Assembly (NCBI GenBank): GCA_034008185.1
Contig: CM067086.1
Span: forward strand, 11,470,507 to 11,534,506
Direction: 5' to 3'
Source of the DNA: Gorsachius magnificus
Taxonomy: Eukaryota; Chordata; Aves; Pelecaniformes; Ardeidae
DNA: 64,000 nucleotides
The translations under genes and the position numbers were made by a program. Shown in pieces: positions 50,201 through 59,290 of this stretch. The first letter of the stretch is position 1. Each line of letters starts with the position of its first letter. A model generated the notes under the pieces. It did no database searches. It had not been told where the DNA came from and was given only the letters and a program-made list of their open reading frames with translations.

Positions 50201-53200
50201 ACAAGGTAGTGTGTGCAAATTTGTCATGAGCTGATAAACTCTACAGACTAGTAAACTTGTTGGATCTGCAAGAACTGATAAATAGATCACCAAGAGTCTG
50301 CTCAATCTGTACAAGGCCACTGGCACACAATAGCGTCAACAACAGACTGCAAGTCTGACATGTATTCTCACGTAACTATGAGAAAATCTGTGACTGTGAG
50401 TGAACAAACAATATGAGTGAACAAGTGACTGTGTTGTGTGAAGAGTTGTCTGGTATTAACAACAACTTGATCACATTAAAAACAGCTTAGTGAATAGAAC
50501 TTGTTCTAAGAAATATCAGCTGTGACTGTCTCCCCAGCTTGATGCTTCTATTCGGGAAGAGGGAATTTATGGCACTGTTTTGCAATACGAAAAACTTATT
50601 AAGAACAGCTTGGATGAGGGGGAGGGAATTCATCAGGTAATATGAGAAAAGTATTTTTATATTTGACAAGAACCATTACAGAACAATCAGTCTTCAGAAA
50701 AGTTAAGGACATAAGTAAGCAGCAAAAACTCAAGGGTTTTTGGTTTGTAGGTTGGTTGTTCGGATTTTTTTGTTTGTTTGTTATTTGGGGTGGGTGTGTG
50801 TTTTTAATTTCCACACATTTAGTTCAAATTCAAGGCTGTCAAAAAGCATGCCCACAGATTGGATATTCGTAAAGCAATCTATTTTTAATGAAATATCTGG
50901 TTTGTTTTACACAAAGATTTGTGTGTTGAAAGTTTGAGAGAACGACCTCCCATGGCACTTTCCTTGGGCCAGAAAAAGGGGAGAGCAGCAAGGCATGGTA
51001 ATTTCTGTCTTCCTTGAGCAGATAAGTTTTCCTTAGTACATGCAGCATCTTTCCCTTTTTATATTTGCCTTGCCTTCTGCCTCTTAACCATTTCCATTTC
51101 CCTCCCCTTTTGCTGCCATTTCCTCTTTTCCCATGAATTCCCTTCAGTTTCTCCTGCTGTGTCCCATGTCAGCACCTGCTTACAAAGGGCAAGTGTTCAA
51201 AGAATAACTTGATTATTTCAGGTATACAAGTTTATGATTTTGTACATGCCCCTGCAATTATATTTCTTTCAGGCAAGTCAGACTGACAACAGGAGATGTT
51301 TTCTAACAGGTTTAATTAGAAAATGCCTAACTTAGAAACTTAGAATCATCGAGTAATTCAGGTTGGAAAGGACTATTGGAGGTTATCTCGTCCAACCTGT
51401 TCAAACCAGAATGAATGATGAAATCAGGCCAGGTTGCTGGTCTTTCAAGACTGTCTGGTCTTGAAAAAACTCTAAGGATAGAGATGCAAAACCTTTTTGG
51501 TCAGATTGTTCTAATGCTTGACTCTATAGTGTGTGAAAAATTATTTACATCCACTTAAAATCCTCACTTGTTTCAAATTATATCCATTGCCTCTTGTCCT
51601 CCTGCCATGAGTGTGGATCCATTTTCTTTATAATCTTCTCATTGGTATTGAAAGGCTGTATTAGGTTTCCCCTAAAGCCATCTCTTTGCCAGGCTAAATT
51701 AGGCCAGCTCCTTCAGCCTTCCCTTACAGGGCCAGTGTTTCAGCCCCTGGACCATCTTTTTATCAACACTGTTTTATTGGAGGTCCCAAAACCAGATGCA
51801 GTTTTCTAAATGCAGTCTAGTAAGTGCTAAGTAAAAGGGAATGAACAATTTCCTTGATCTACCACCTGATCTTGTATTAGTACAGTCCATGACACTGTTA
51901 GCCCTCTTTGCTGCAAGGGCGTACTGCTCGTTCATGTTCAGCCTGCTGCCTACCAAGGCCTCCAGGCCTTTCTCAGCAGAGCAGTTTTCCAGCTAACCAG
52001 CTCACAGCCTGTAACTACTGCAAGGGGTTATTCCTTCCCAGATGTAGGACTCTTGATCTGTTTATCTTTGCTGCATTTCATGAGGTTCCTACTGGCTCAT
52101 TCCTCTAACCTGTCTAGGTGTCTCTGAATTGCAGCACTGTCCTCAAGCCTATATTAATGTCCCCCAATTTTATTATTTCATCTGCTAATTTGGTGAGAGT
52201 GCACTCCATTCTCCTCCAGGTCATTGATAAAGATAGAAAGCACAACTCATTTTCTTGAGTGGGTTCCAAGACACAGCCAAAGGCCAGCCACAGCAGCTGG
52301 AACAGAAAGCAGGCTTGACGCAAAGCTCTGTCTTCAGCAGAAAGACATTGGAAAGGTTTGTTCCTTTCAGAGAACTCTCTCCCTTTGTTAACATCCAGGG
52401 ACCATATGACAAACCAACCAGTCACTACCCTCAGAGACAAAGTATCCAACCAATATTTTACCTGTCCAGTTGTCCACCCACTCGGATCATAAAGACCTAA
52501 CTTGGATACCAGATTTAGTGGGGAGAGGGGAAGCAGCTCTTCCTGCTGTATCTCTGAATACGGAGGGGTAATTATTCTTTTGTATAAGCCTGATTTCTGT
52601 AAGTATAGTTCCATAAGTTTATTTTGTTTCCACAATTTTAGTTACCTCTAACATCAATTGCTGGCATGCAAGATAGATTTTACATGTTCCAAGTTCCCTT
52701 AAGTGGATCTGAGCTGAGTTACATGGATCTTCTCTCCATCTTAGTTCTATAGGACATATAAAGGAAGTTTCTATTTGGCAAGCAGCCAAAACCCACATTT
52801 TAGTCATGAATTTAAAGGACCCGTCGCAAAACTGAAGCAAATGCATGAGAAGTCACAACTCTTTGAAGCCTTCTAACAATCTTTCAGTGGACTTTCTCTC
52901 AACTACATTTTTATAGGCACACCTATGCAACTGAGTATCCAGTTATGAAAGCATCAGAACCACAAACTAGTAAGGATTAATTCTGACTGTTATTGATACA
53001 AATAGTTAGCACCTTCTCTCTGCATGGCTAAGAAGATAACTCTAGTACAAAAGCAGAAATACTACTTAAATAAAATATTTTATTATCTTATTAAGAAAAA
53101 GGCAATGCTGAGGACGTTCTGCTAAATTTACAAATCTCCAATTCTCTATTTCTGTGAAACTAGCCCAGGATCCCATGTGTTGAAATTGTTCTTGCATTCT

Positions 53201-56200
53201 CGTCATGTCACAAATATAAAATTAATTCCAGCCAACTAACCCTCATAAATCCACAAAAAGGGAAATTAAATGTGTAATAATACATTAAATTCTGCTGGAA
53301 ATGGTTCTGGCCTTTCTGTTTTGACCACAGGAAAGAAAAAAAAAGGTATATAAACTCTTATTAGTAGAGGGAGTTTGGGTTATTTTCAGAGGTACCAATT
53401 AATTTTTTCCTTTGTGCAATACATCCTATATAAGAGAAAGTAGAAACACACCTATAATTTAGGGAAAGTAGTCTTAGCCGCAGCCATTTTTCAACTGTAG
53501 GGATGCATGTTCTGCTATCATCAGCAGATCAATGTTTCTTATAAGAAATAATTGCTGAGACTTCCAGGAATCCTTTTGCTATTGGAAAAGTCAGAAATTC
53601 TCCACGAACCCCCATGCCTATGTTCAATATATTGATCAAGAACAACTCCACACATCTGAGTTTCTTAATAAAAACCACGTAAATAAGACTAATTAATCAG
53701 AGTCCTAATAGAATCTCAATTATTAAAAGCCATCTGAGTTGACAAAACAGAATTTTTATTATAAATATTTTGAATATCAGAGAGGTAGCAGGGCTCTGAT
53801 GGTTGCTGGGGCTTTAGTTATGAAAAAAAAAAAAAAGATACAGATGCATCTGCTTCAAGATGCCCAAGAACTACGTTCCTTAGTAATAGTAGAAAGGGTG
53901 CTTCCCTTTAAAAGCCTCTGGGAGTATTGGAATAGTCACCTGATAAGCTTGGTTTTAAGTCTGCCACAAAAGCAGTTTTTTTTTTTTAAGGTTTGCAATG
54001 ATCTCACAAGTCCATGATTTTACAGAAAACTGTTTTCATGCACAGCATAAGGCAGTAATAATTGCCTGAAATGAAATTAATATCTGGGAGAAAGTAATGT
54101 TGTTGTAAAGATAAAAATAATTTTAAAAAATTATTCAAAATTTCTGATTCCACCCCATTTTGGTAGGTCTCATATGCTTATTCCTTCAGTCTTTACATGT
54201 GATAGAATAAACACTCTATCAACTCTGTTCAACTTTTACTTTTAAATGGAGACAAGTAACAGTACAAATGCAGACATACCAAGACTAAGAACTGAAGGGA
54301 GTTTTCCCATTGACTTAACAGGATGAGCATTTATGTCAGTTTGTTGCACTCACAAATCTGCATCCATACGATTAGTCCATTTGAGTAACAATTTACTCCA
54401 CTGGTAGCTACCAAAAAACTAATAGAACTAATTATGTAGTGAGAGACTCATTATAAAGTGAAGAAATGATGAAGATATTCCCCTGGATGGCTTGTTTTCA
54501 TTTAAAGTTTGATCTGATATGAAAGCCAAACTAAATAACTTGAGACTTAGGCATCTGTTAAGTCCCTGCTAAAAAAGTGCCAGCTGTTCAAAAGTAACAA
54601 AACCATACATACAACAAGAATTTTAAGCATGTATATCTCCAGCCATCTAAAAATGTTAAGCTAACACGCTAATCTAATAACTTTATGAAACTAACAGTAT
54701 GCATATTTCCCTGGATCTGACTGCATGCAATCCACTTACGATCATAAACTCATGATCACAATTCAACATGCTAGCAATATTCCCTGTGCATCCATTACAG
54801 ATAGTATGCATAGGAAAAAAGCTGTAGTCAATATAGTCAGGCTCTATATTGAAGTCTTTCTGAGAAAACATCCTAGCTTAAATAAATAATCACTTCTTAC
54901 CAACAGAAGTCAATGAATTTGTTGGATTCCTGGTGGAACGGTTAGAATGTCTCCTGTGAGGACTACGAGGCCTAGAGAGAAAAACAAACAAGCAAAAATT
55001 ATGGGAGTATGCCACCAAAAAGTTCTACTTCTTTATAAAAATTTAACATTAAGAAGAAAGCACTTTTCTTTGATTAAAAATAATGAAAACAAAAAGGTTT
55101 TACTGTAATTCCTCTCATCTCCAAACAACTGGAAAATGGAGGAAGATTGCAGAAAGAAGGAAAATTACAGAAATTGCTTTCACAAAGGAGTTCTGACATT
55201 TGCTGATAACCTCATACACTGTGAACTTGTGATTTCTCAGATAAACCACCTTTCTTTAGTTCATTATCATGACTTAAAACTCATGTAAATATGGTACATT
55301 GCAAAAAAAAAATATGTAGTTTTCATAAACTGTTCATGCTTCCTAAACTAAGTTTTATGACTGAAATAATTTCTTAGGCTCCCCCATTTGCACAACTGTA
55401 TAGCAATACGGGAATTTTCTAGATTGAAAACCAGGTGAAATGGCTCAAATTAAATGCTGGTCCAGCAAATAATGCTGCATTTAAAGGTCTGCATTATAAT
55501 TCTGCCTCTTAAATAATCTTTAAAAATACAAGCAAATTATAGTACAGATTTATGATCAATACTTTCTGATTGGTTCCCCCTCCCCACCCCCCATATTTTA
55601 AGTCTAATGGCAGGTCAATAAATTAAAAATTCCAGGTCAAGAAGTATGCTTTATCAGAAGACCAAGAATAAACTTAATTCAACTCAGAATTGAAGTTTTC
55701 AAACAGGGTTATTATTTCCATCCAACATCTTACTTTCACATATTCTTAACCTCAAGGTGGTATTTTTCCTATGTCTACCTGAATGGGCCAAAACATCTGT
55801 TTCAAAACTCACTGTACTATAGTATTCAAGCTAGACATTTAAGTTGCCCAATGTCTACCTTAGAAACATTACCTACGTGGATTTTCAACTGATATGTATT
55901 TTATTTCACAAGTTCAGGAATGTGGTCCTATCCCAGTTTCCAGATGATACAGAAATTTCTTTTGCAGCTTCACTGAAACAATAAGGAGGACTGAACAGAT
56001 ACAAGGGAGGAGAGGAAAGAAGAGAACTGGAGAAGCCTACACTTGCTGCATCTGTTTTTTTAGATAGAAAAAACCTCAATTTCCAATGCTGTCAAATTCA
56101 GGATTTTAAAAGAATGAGCATATCTTAATTGGCTTTAGAAAAAAATTTTAAAGATGCTGACTAATAATATAATGATATTCTAATATCTCAGAATATTATC

Positions 56201-57833
56201 TTATGAAACAGAGTTAGCCAGCAATGCCAGACTACCAATAACTTTTGTAAGAAAAGAAGAAATATACAATAACAGTAGCTTAACGAGCAACACCTTAAGT
56301 TATGTAAAACAGTGTCAATATCAAGACAATATATATAAGACTGGAAGGTAGATTTATTCTGAAAAATATATATATATTATGCTAAACCTCTCAAAAGACA
56401 ATAAGAAGCATTTTCAGCAGGTCTATAAAATACTAAGTATAAAAAGTAAATAAAATACTTGTAAAACCTATTAGTAAAAATTGCAAAGTATTTTTATGAT
56501 CACAAGCGTTCTTTGGAAATTTCCTGCACTCACAAATAAGCCTTATTATATAAACTGTCATACATTGCAAGTCCATCTTTTGCCAAAAGCCTTCCTTCTT
56601 CATTAAAACACATTGTAGTAATTTAAGGATCATGCAAACAGACTGTTTTTAAGAACAACATAGTTTGTTCCTGCATTTTCCTTTCAGTAGTCAAAAAAAT
56701 TATAACATATTGCAAATATTATTGCTACAATGTCTATTTTTCAGCATGATACTAAGAATATTGTAATAAAATGGTAATATAGCTAGTTTTGTAATTCAAG
56801 AAGGGAACAGAACACAGGGTTTGTACATAAGATAGACCTATTATTTGTGAGAGTCAACACTGATGGCTGAGCATACATTGAGGAAGTTACGTCTTTAGTA
56901 TTTAAAAACCAGTGATTTTATTTTTTTAAGTCTTAGAAGGATTAATTTCCTAACTCTACATCAGTCTACAAATTTCTTATTGGTTCAGTGGAAATATTTA
57001 TATGATTAAAAGGCAGCACTACCAGTGTACATCTATAATTAGTAGACCAGAATTAGGTATTCAGCTACCAAACTGAAAAATTTCCATGAGGGGGAATACT
57101 TCAGGAAACAGAAATGCTCAATTATACTTTTTTTTAGTCTCAGTTTCTCATTGACTGGGTCTAAGTAAAGGTTAAAATTTGGACAGAAAGACAATATTGT
57201 GCATTGCCATGCACAGAACATAAGGAACCCAATTGTCAGTCATCCTTCTAGTAGGTGTAGGATTGTAGTGCATACATGCACACCGCTATATGTCTACAAA
57301 AGGATTTGCCCAAGTCATGTTTTCCTTACCAGGCCATATTTTATTTGCTAGCAAAAGGATGGGCTTCAAAAGTTACAGCTTTTAGTCCAAATTATGCAAA
57401 CTTAATTTACATTTTTGTTTTAGTTTCAAATTATGCTATTCTGAAATATAAGAAAGTTCATGTAAATCTGAAGTATGCCGAGTCAGGTCAGCACTCTTAG
57501 TATTATATGAAACTCTATTCTTTTAGTATCAGTTAATATTCCTGTGCCCCTCCCCCCCCTTCCCTGCATCTAAAAAACCATCATCAAAATGCAAAGACAG
57601 TATGATCAAATTACAAATAGAGATACAGCAATAATTTTAATATAATATACATTTCAAAGCAATATTTTAGGAACACATGTCCCAGAATTACTGTACAGTT
57701 TATGCATAGATTGGTAATGTATTATATAGTACCTGTTAACGAGATTTCTATCAATTTCTAACTCTGGTGTAACAGCATTCTCTGGAAGAACAATAGAAGG
57801 TGTACTGCATGTTGTCCCTTCAACAGTAGTATC
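22218..57833 (-). CDS. IRAG1: IRAG1 (MRVI1), IP3-receptor-associated cGMP kinase substrate (coding span seen here, 19 exons, N-terminus missing)
   Basis: Nineteen exons joined 57833 to 22218 give 2472 nt, 823 residues plus stop, all in phase. From memory the product lines up with human IRAG1 from before NLANR to the C-terminus. Order: basic/serine-rich segment with RRHS (residue about 43) and RRGRKSRSS; a long exon with QNDQRK-SQGRL and [20 protein letters not shown]; conserved [32 protein letters not shown]; coiled coil (about 447-584); paired kinase sites ending RRRVS (Ser about 609); acidic lysine-rich stretch; one C-terminal membrane helix (about 766-787); short tail ending [13 protein letters not shown]. 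The protein sits in the ER membrane with IP3R1 and cGMP kinase I-beta, and its phosphorylation lowers IP3-induced calcium release in smooth muscle and platelets. Exons for the first 60-80 residues are not recognised. Introns not listed separately hold nothing I recognise. Confidence 0.93.
23747..23878 (-). CDS. IRAG1: IRAG1 coding exon ([17 protein letters not shown], acidic stretch)
   Basis: A 132-nt exon. The acceptor chosen is TTAAAG, which restores [19 protein letters not shown] as in human; an AG seven bases further in would delete YQ and shift the frame. It continues into a Glu-rich stretch and ends before donor GTGAGA. Confidence 0.94.
24787..24906 (-). CDS. IRAG1: IRAG1 coding exon ([10 protein letters not shown] / EEEAYNKG)
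   Basis: A 120-nt exon after TTGGCAG encodes [20 protein letters not shown] and [12 protein letters not shown]. Both ends match human (NGKTNGDPDCE, MEEEAYSKG). Donor GTGGGA lacks the usual A at +3. Confidence 0.93.
26860..27459. repeat. Target-site duplication CAACA flanking the solo LTR
   Basis: The 5-mer CAACA abuts both LTR ends exactly (26860-26864 and 27455-27459). An unmutated duplication suggests a fairly recent insertion. Confidence 0.85.
26865..27454 (-). mobile_element. Solo LTR of an avian ERVL-type endogenous retrovirus, sense to IRAG1
   Basis: The 590-bp unit begins TGTCCTGG and ends CCAGCACA on the plus strand, so both ends have the TG...CA form. It is bracketed by an exact 5-bp duplication, CAACA, at 26860-26864 and 27455-27459. 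On the minus strand it begins TGTGCTGGTTTTGGCTGGGA, the common avian LTR start. It then shows a TATATAAA box (27178-27171) and AATAAA (27001-26996) in the expected order. No internal retroviral sequence is present, so this is a solo LTR left by recombination between two LTRs. The 5-bp duplication fits an ERVL-like integrase; family naming is from memory. Confidence 0.9.
28400..28467 (-). CDS. IRAG1: IRAG1 coding exon (LPALLE)
   Basis: A 68-nt exon after CACTTACAG encodes [20 protein letters not shown] and LE, lining up with human [21 protein letters not shown]. Donor GTGAGT. Confidence 0.93.
29530..29637 (-). CDS. IRAG1: IRAG1 coding exon (RRRVS kinase site)
   Basis: A 108-nt phase-0 exon after TTGTCACAG encodes [20 protein letters not shown] and [14 protein letters not shown] is a perfect basic-basic-X-Ser site for cGMP/cAMP kinase and is conserved with human. 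Donor GTAAGT. Confidence 0.96.
29638..31515 (-). other. IRAG1: IRAG1 intron
   Basis: AT-rich, 1.9 kb, with no exon, repeat family or RNA gene that I can recognise. Confidence 0.65.
31516..31565 (-). CDS. IRAG1: IRAG1 coding exon (first kinase-site half, RSMS)
   Basis: A 50-nt exon after TTTATGCAG encodes [16 protein letters not shown], matching human DGVPRTARSMSLTLGK. It carries the upstream serine of a site pair completed by the next exon. Donor GTATTT is weak. Confidence 0.94.
32206..32236 (-). repeat. A31 homopolymer directly inside an IRAG1 splice donor
   Basis: Thirty-one T on the plus strand, that is A31 on the transcribed strand, begin at intron position +3, so the donor reads GTAAAA. 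The tract length is probably variable between individuals and prone to sequencing error. Confidence 0.9.
32239..32380 (-). CDS. IRAG1: IRAG1 coding exon ([20 protein letters not shown])
   Basis: A 142-nt exon after CTTCCTTAG encodes the end of the coiled coil: [40 protein letters not shown]. It is nearly identical to human. The donor is G then GT followed at once by 31 A (see the homopolymer at 32206-32236). Confidence 0.96.
33137..33268 (-). CDS. IRAG1: IRAG1 coding exon (coiled coil, [20 protein letters not shown])
   Basis: A 132-nt phase-0 exon. The acceptor is TTAACTTAAG. The nearby CTTCAG, 6 nt further in, would put the exon out of frame. Encodes [20 protein letters not shown] and [20 protein letters not shown]. 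This coiled-coil part is where contact with IP3R1 has been mapped in mammals. Confidence 0.95.
33269..35810 (-). other. IRAG1: IRAG1 intron within the coiled-coil region
   Basis: 2.5 kb of AT-rich sequence. Nothing beyond short homopolymers and a TCC/CTT-rich run near 34266-34290 is recognisable. Confidence 0.65.
35811..35951 (-). CDS. IRAG1: IRAG1 coding exon (start of coiled coil)
   Basis: A 141-nt phase-0 exon after CCAAACAG, donor GTAAGC. It encodes [34 protein letters not shown] and [11 protein letters not shown], almost identical to human. A CTTTAG inside it (exon start 35919) looks like an acceptor, but using it would drop [10 protein letters not shown] and break the frame. Confidence 0.95.
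35952..37061 (-). other. IRAG1: IRAG1 intron with G8A22 homopolymer
   Basis: No exon is seen. G8 followed directly by A22 lies at 36548-36577, and further A and T runs occur nearby. Confidence 0.65.
37062..37092 (-). CDS. IRAG1: IRAG1 micro-exon (31 nt)
   Basis: Acceptor TTTCTAG, donor GTAAGT. It encodes PPLTEKEVE, matching human [12 protein letters not shown] at the junction into the coiled coil. At 31 nt it is below the size many gene finders accept. Skipping it would shift the frame. Confidence 0.9.
37093..39766 (-). other. IRAG1: IRAG1 intron upstream of the micro-exon
   Basis: 2.7 kb, AT-rich. A perfect 9-bp inverted repeat (CTAGAAGGA / TCCTTCTAG, 38197-38218, 4-nt loop) is the only structure noticed. 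A T12-14 run is at about 37276-37291. Confidence 0.6.
39767..39887 (-). CDS. IRAG1: IRAG1 coding exon ([20 protein letters not shown])
   Basis: A 121-nt exon with acceptor GTCTTTAG and donor GTAAAA. It encodes [20 protein letters not shown] and then the conserved [14 protein letters not shown]. Its last serine codon is split and completed by the 31-nt exon. Confidence 0.93.
39888..42735 (-). other. IRAG1: IRAG1 intron
   Basis: 2.8 kb of AT-rich DNA. There is a short CA repeat followed by a C run at about 42151-42169. No exon or transposon is recognised. Confidence 0.6.
42736..42814 (-). CDS. IRAG1: IRAG1 coding exon ([20 protein letters not shown])
   Basis: A 79-nt exon after TTAACAG with donor GTACAG. 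Its product is nearly identical to human IRAG1 ([16 protein letters not shown]) and ends EAAEQEK plus one base of the next glycine codon. Confidence 0.95.
42815..45112 (-). other. IRAG1: IRAG1 intron
   Basis: 2.3 kb of AT-rich DNA without recognisable exons, repeats or RNA genes. Confidence 0.6.
45113..45706 (-). CDS. IRAG1: IRAG1 largest coding exon (198 codons)
   Basis: Phase-0 exon between CTACTTTCAG and GTGAGT. It begins [19 protein letters not shown], contains SEQKENFDP and [11 protein letters not shown], and ends [18 protein letters not shown]. The start, the KENFDP piece, the L(R)-SWDS motif and the end are shared with human IRAG1; the middle is variable. The open frame on the opposite strand (45189-45653) is a shadow. 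Confidence 0.95.
45707..46858 (-). other. IRAG1: IRAG1 intron
   Basis: 1.2 kb between the 42-nt exon and the large exon. Nothing recognised. Confidence 0.6.
46859..46900 (-). CDS. IRAG1: IRAG1 small coding exon (42 nt)
   Basis: A 14-codon exon in phase 0 on both sides, between TTTGCTAG and GTAAGT, encoding [14 protein letters not shown]. Since it adds whole codons only, it could be skipped without a frame change. Conservation is low; the support is splice signals and phase. Confidence 0.68.
47332..47381 (-). CDS. IRAG1: IRAG1 small coding exon (50 nt)
   Basis: Acceptor TTTCCAG, donor GTAAGA. It encodes [16 protein letters not shown]; the human gene has LDVCSGPPSPLPG at this place. The residues are weakly conserved, so the call rests mainly on splice signals and on the phase linking both neighbours. 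Confidence 0.75.
47817..47891 (-). CDS. IRAG1: IRAG1 coding exon ([19 protein letters not shown])
   Basis: A 75-nt exon encodes [20 protein letters not shown], lining up with [20 protein letters not shown] in human. The acceptor is GAAGCAG after a T-rich tract. Donor GTAAAA has A at +5. Confidence 0.9.
48935..49108 (-). CDS. IRAG1: IRAG1 coding exon ([11 protein letters not shown] / RRGRKSRSS)
   Basis: A 174-nt exon after TTTTCTACTCAG encodes [39 protein letters not shown] and RRGRKSRSS. It is nearly identical to human IRAG1 ([22 protein letters not shown]), one of the best-conserved N-terminal blocks. Donor GTAGGT. Confidence 0.95.
49109..54900 (-). other. IRAG1: IRAG1 intron, 5.8 kb, with a long CR1 copy
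   Basis: Contains the CR1 fragment at 51340-52240 (perhaps to about 52540) and a G/T-rich low-complexity run at about 50735-50805. The remainder is AT-rich with no recognised exon. Confidence 0.65.
51340..52240 (-). mobile_element. CR1 LINE fragment, minus orientation, about 0.9 kb
   Basis: The plus strand reads TAGAATCATCGAGTAATTCA, AGGTTGGAAAGGACTATTGG, GGCCAGTGTTTCAGCCCCTG, then GTACTGCTCGTTCATGTTCA, CATTTCATGAGGTTCCTACT and TCCTCCAGGTCATTGATAAA. This is the reverse complement of a CR1 3' region in standard order, from terminal repeat into ORF2. It is diverged, with several frame breaks. Similarity may continue less clearly to about 52540. Confidence 0.88.
54901..54971 (-). CDS. IRAG1: IRAG1 coding exon (basic, RRHS)
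   Basis: A 71-nt exon between TCTCTAG and GTAAGA encodes [15 protein letters not shown] and TNSLTSV. The human counterpart has HSPHKRLSHRH and TASLTSV. RRHS fits a cGMP/cAMP-kinase consensus. Both codons at its edges are split and join correctly with the neighbours. Confidence 0.85.
54972..57732 (-). other. IRAG1: IRAG1 intron
   Basis: 2.8 kb, AT-rich. A short TA microsatellite lies near 56364-56375. No exon or transposon is recognised. Confidence 0.6.
57733..57833 (-). CDS. IRAG1: IRAG1 coding exon (first one recognised)
   Basis: Acceptor ACCATTCAG, donor GTACTA. The encoded part includes [16 protein letters not shown] and EIDRNLVNR, matching CSPTPTIVL and TDKNLANR of human IRAG1. The exon begins in phase 0. 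The same frame stays open upstream to an ATG at 57989-57987, so an alternative start that reads through this acceptor cannot be excluded, although the extra residues are not familiar. Confidence 0.82.
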
Positions 57834-58667
57834 CTGAATGGTTTGTGACAAATATAAAAATGTAGTTGAATAGAAATTCAAAACACTGAATACTGATTCT
57901 CTATATGGAAAATAATGTGTTTTGCTCAATTTAGCTAAAAGAGAAAATGACTGAACTAAGTGAGAATTAGCTTTTCTTTGATAAGACAATTGTGAATTAG
58001 AAGCCTATACTTAAATTGCTAAAAAGAGATGATGGAGACCTGAAATATCTGTTTTCTTGACAAATTTTTAATGAATGCAAGCTAAATTCAGTAAGCATGG
58101 AACTCATGAGAAAGCTTTGAAATGGTAGACAAACTGATTTTTCACACAGTAAACCATTCCTCTACTGACATACATATACAACACTTATGAAGTGAATGTA
58201 AGAACAAAAAGCAGCTACGTATATCAGGACTAAATTAGGTACACACAAAACCTCAAAATGGTACTAGTGTGCAATGAAAGCTTGAATAAATGCATTATTA
58301 AGTGTACACATGCTACCCAAAAATCAGACAATATACTTGGTTTTTCCCTCCCATTAATAGGAAATTTTTTAAAAAAATATATAATGGCAATATTTAATAA
58401 AACATAATACAATTTTTAAGTTACAAAAGAAACTGGCACTGAACATCAACGTATGCTTGCCACCTTAAAAATATGAAAAATTGCCCTGAGAACTTAATCC
58501 CACACCATGATTGTAGTAGCAAACATGCCAATCAGCCGAAGAGAAGGAAACTGTTTCTTGTGGGATATCCCAAATGGAGATGCATCAAGTTGGAATAAAG
58601 AATTGTGGATTTCTCATACATAATCAAAAAATTATTACTTCTACCCCAGATACTACATTCAGATTCA

Positions 58668-58735
58668 CAAAAAAAAAACCCCAAAACAAAAAACAAAAAC
58701 AAACAACAAAACACCAAAACCCCAAACCAACCCCT
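58668..58735. repeat. A/C-rich low-complexity tract
   Basis: An imperfect run of A blocks separated by C, CC or CCCC, with no fixed unit. A G/T-rich counterpart (complementary composition) lies at about 50735-50805 in the next intron. Confidence 0.7.
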
Positions 58736-59134
58736 GTACTGCTGAAAGGCTACAAGCAATCTGGTGTTTACAGTCAGTCAAGATGTTGAAAAAAGTGATT
58801 CACATGAAATCATACAGAGGGGAGAAAGTGTAGGCACGTGTTAGAGGTTGCAATTTTTATTTTGAAGTACAACCATGAGATAAGTAGAACATATCATAGC
58901 AGTGTGAGTATTCATAGCTGGAGGGAAAGCTTCCCAAAAGTGGCAGGGGACTGTCACCAATCAACTTGTAAAACTTAAGGAATAATTTGTAAATTCTCGA
59001 ATCCTAATTGCTTCTGCTAAGCACAGGTATGTACAAGTATTTCATTTTATTTAGTTATTTGTAGTCTAAATTTTTCTTGAAACTACATCCCAAAGTTTCG
59101 TAAGAAATTTTTATTTCAGTTGGCATTGGATTAT

Positions 59135-59290
59135 ATAATAGAATATTTTAGTTGGAAGGGACCTACAATGATCATCTAGTCCAACTGTCTGACCATTTCA
59201 GGGCTGACCAAAAGTTAGAGGGCATCGTTCAAATGCCTCTTAAACACTGACAGGCTTGGGGCATCAACCACCTCTCTAGGAAGCGATGCT
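59135..59290 (-). mobile_element. CR1 LINE 3'-end fragment, minus orientation
   Basis: The plus strand reads GTTGGAAGGGACCTACAATG, ATCATCTAGTCCAACTGTCT, then AACACTGACAGGCTTGGGGC and ATCAACCACCTCTCTAGGAA. This is the reverse complement of the CR1 end seen at 12203-12400, including the diagnostic GCCCCAAGCCTGTCAGTGTT segment. Confidence 0.85.
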
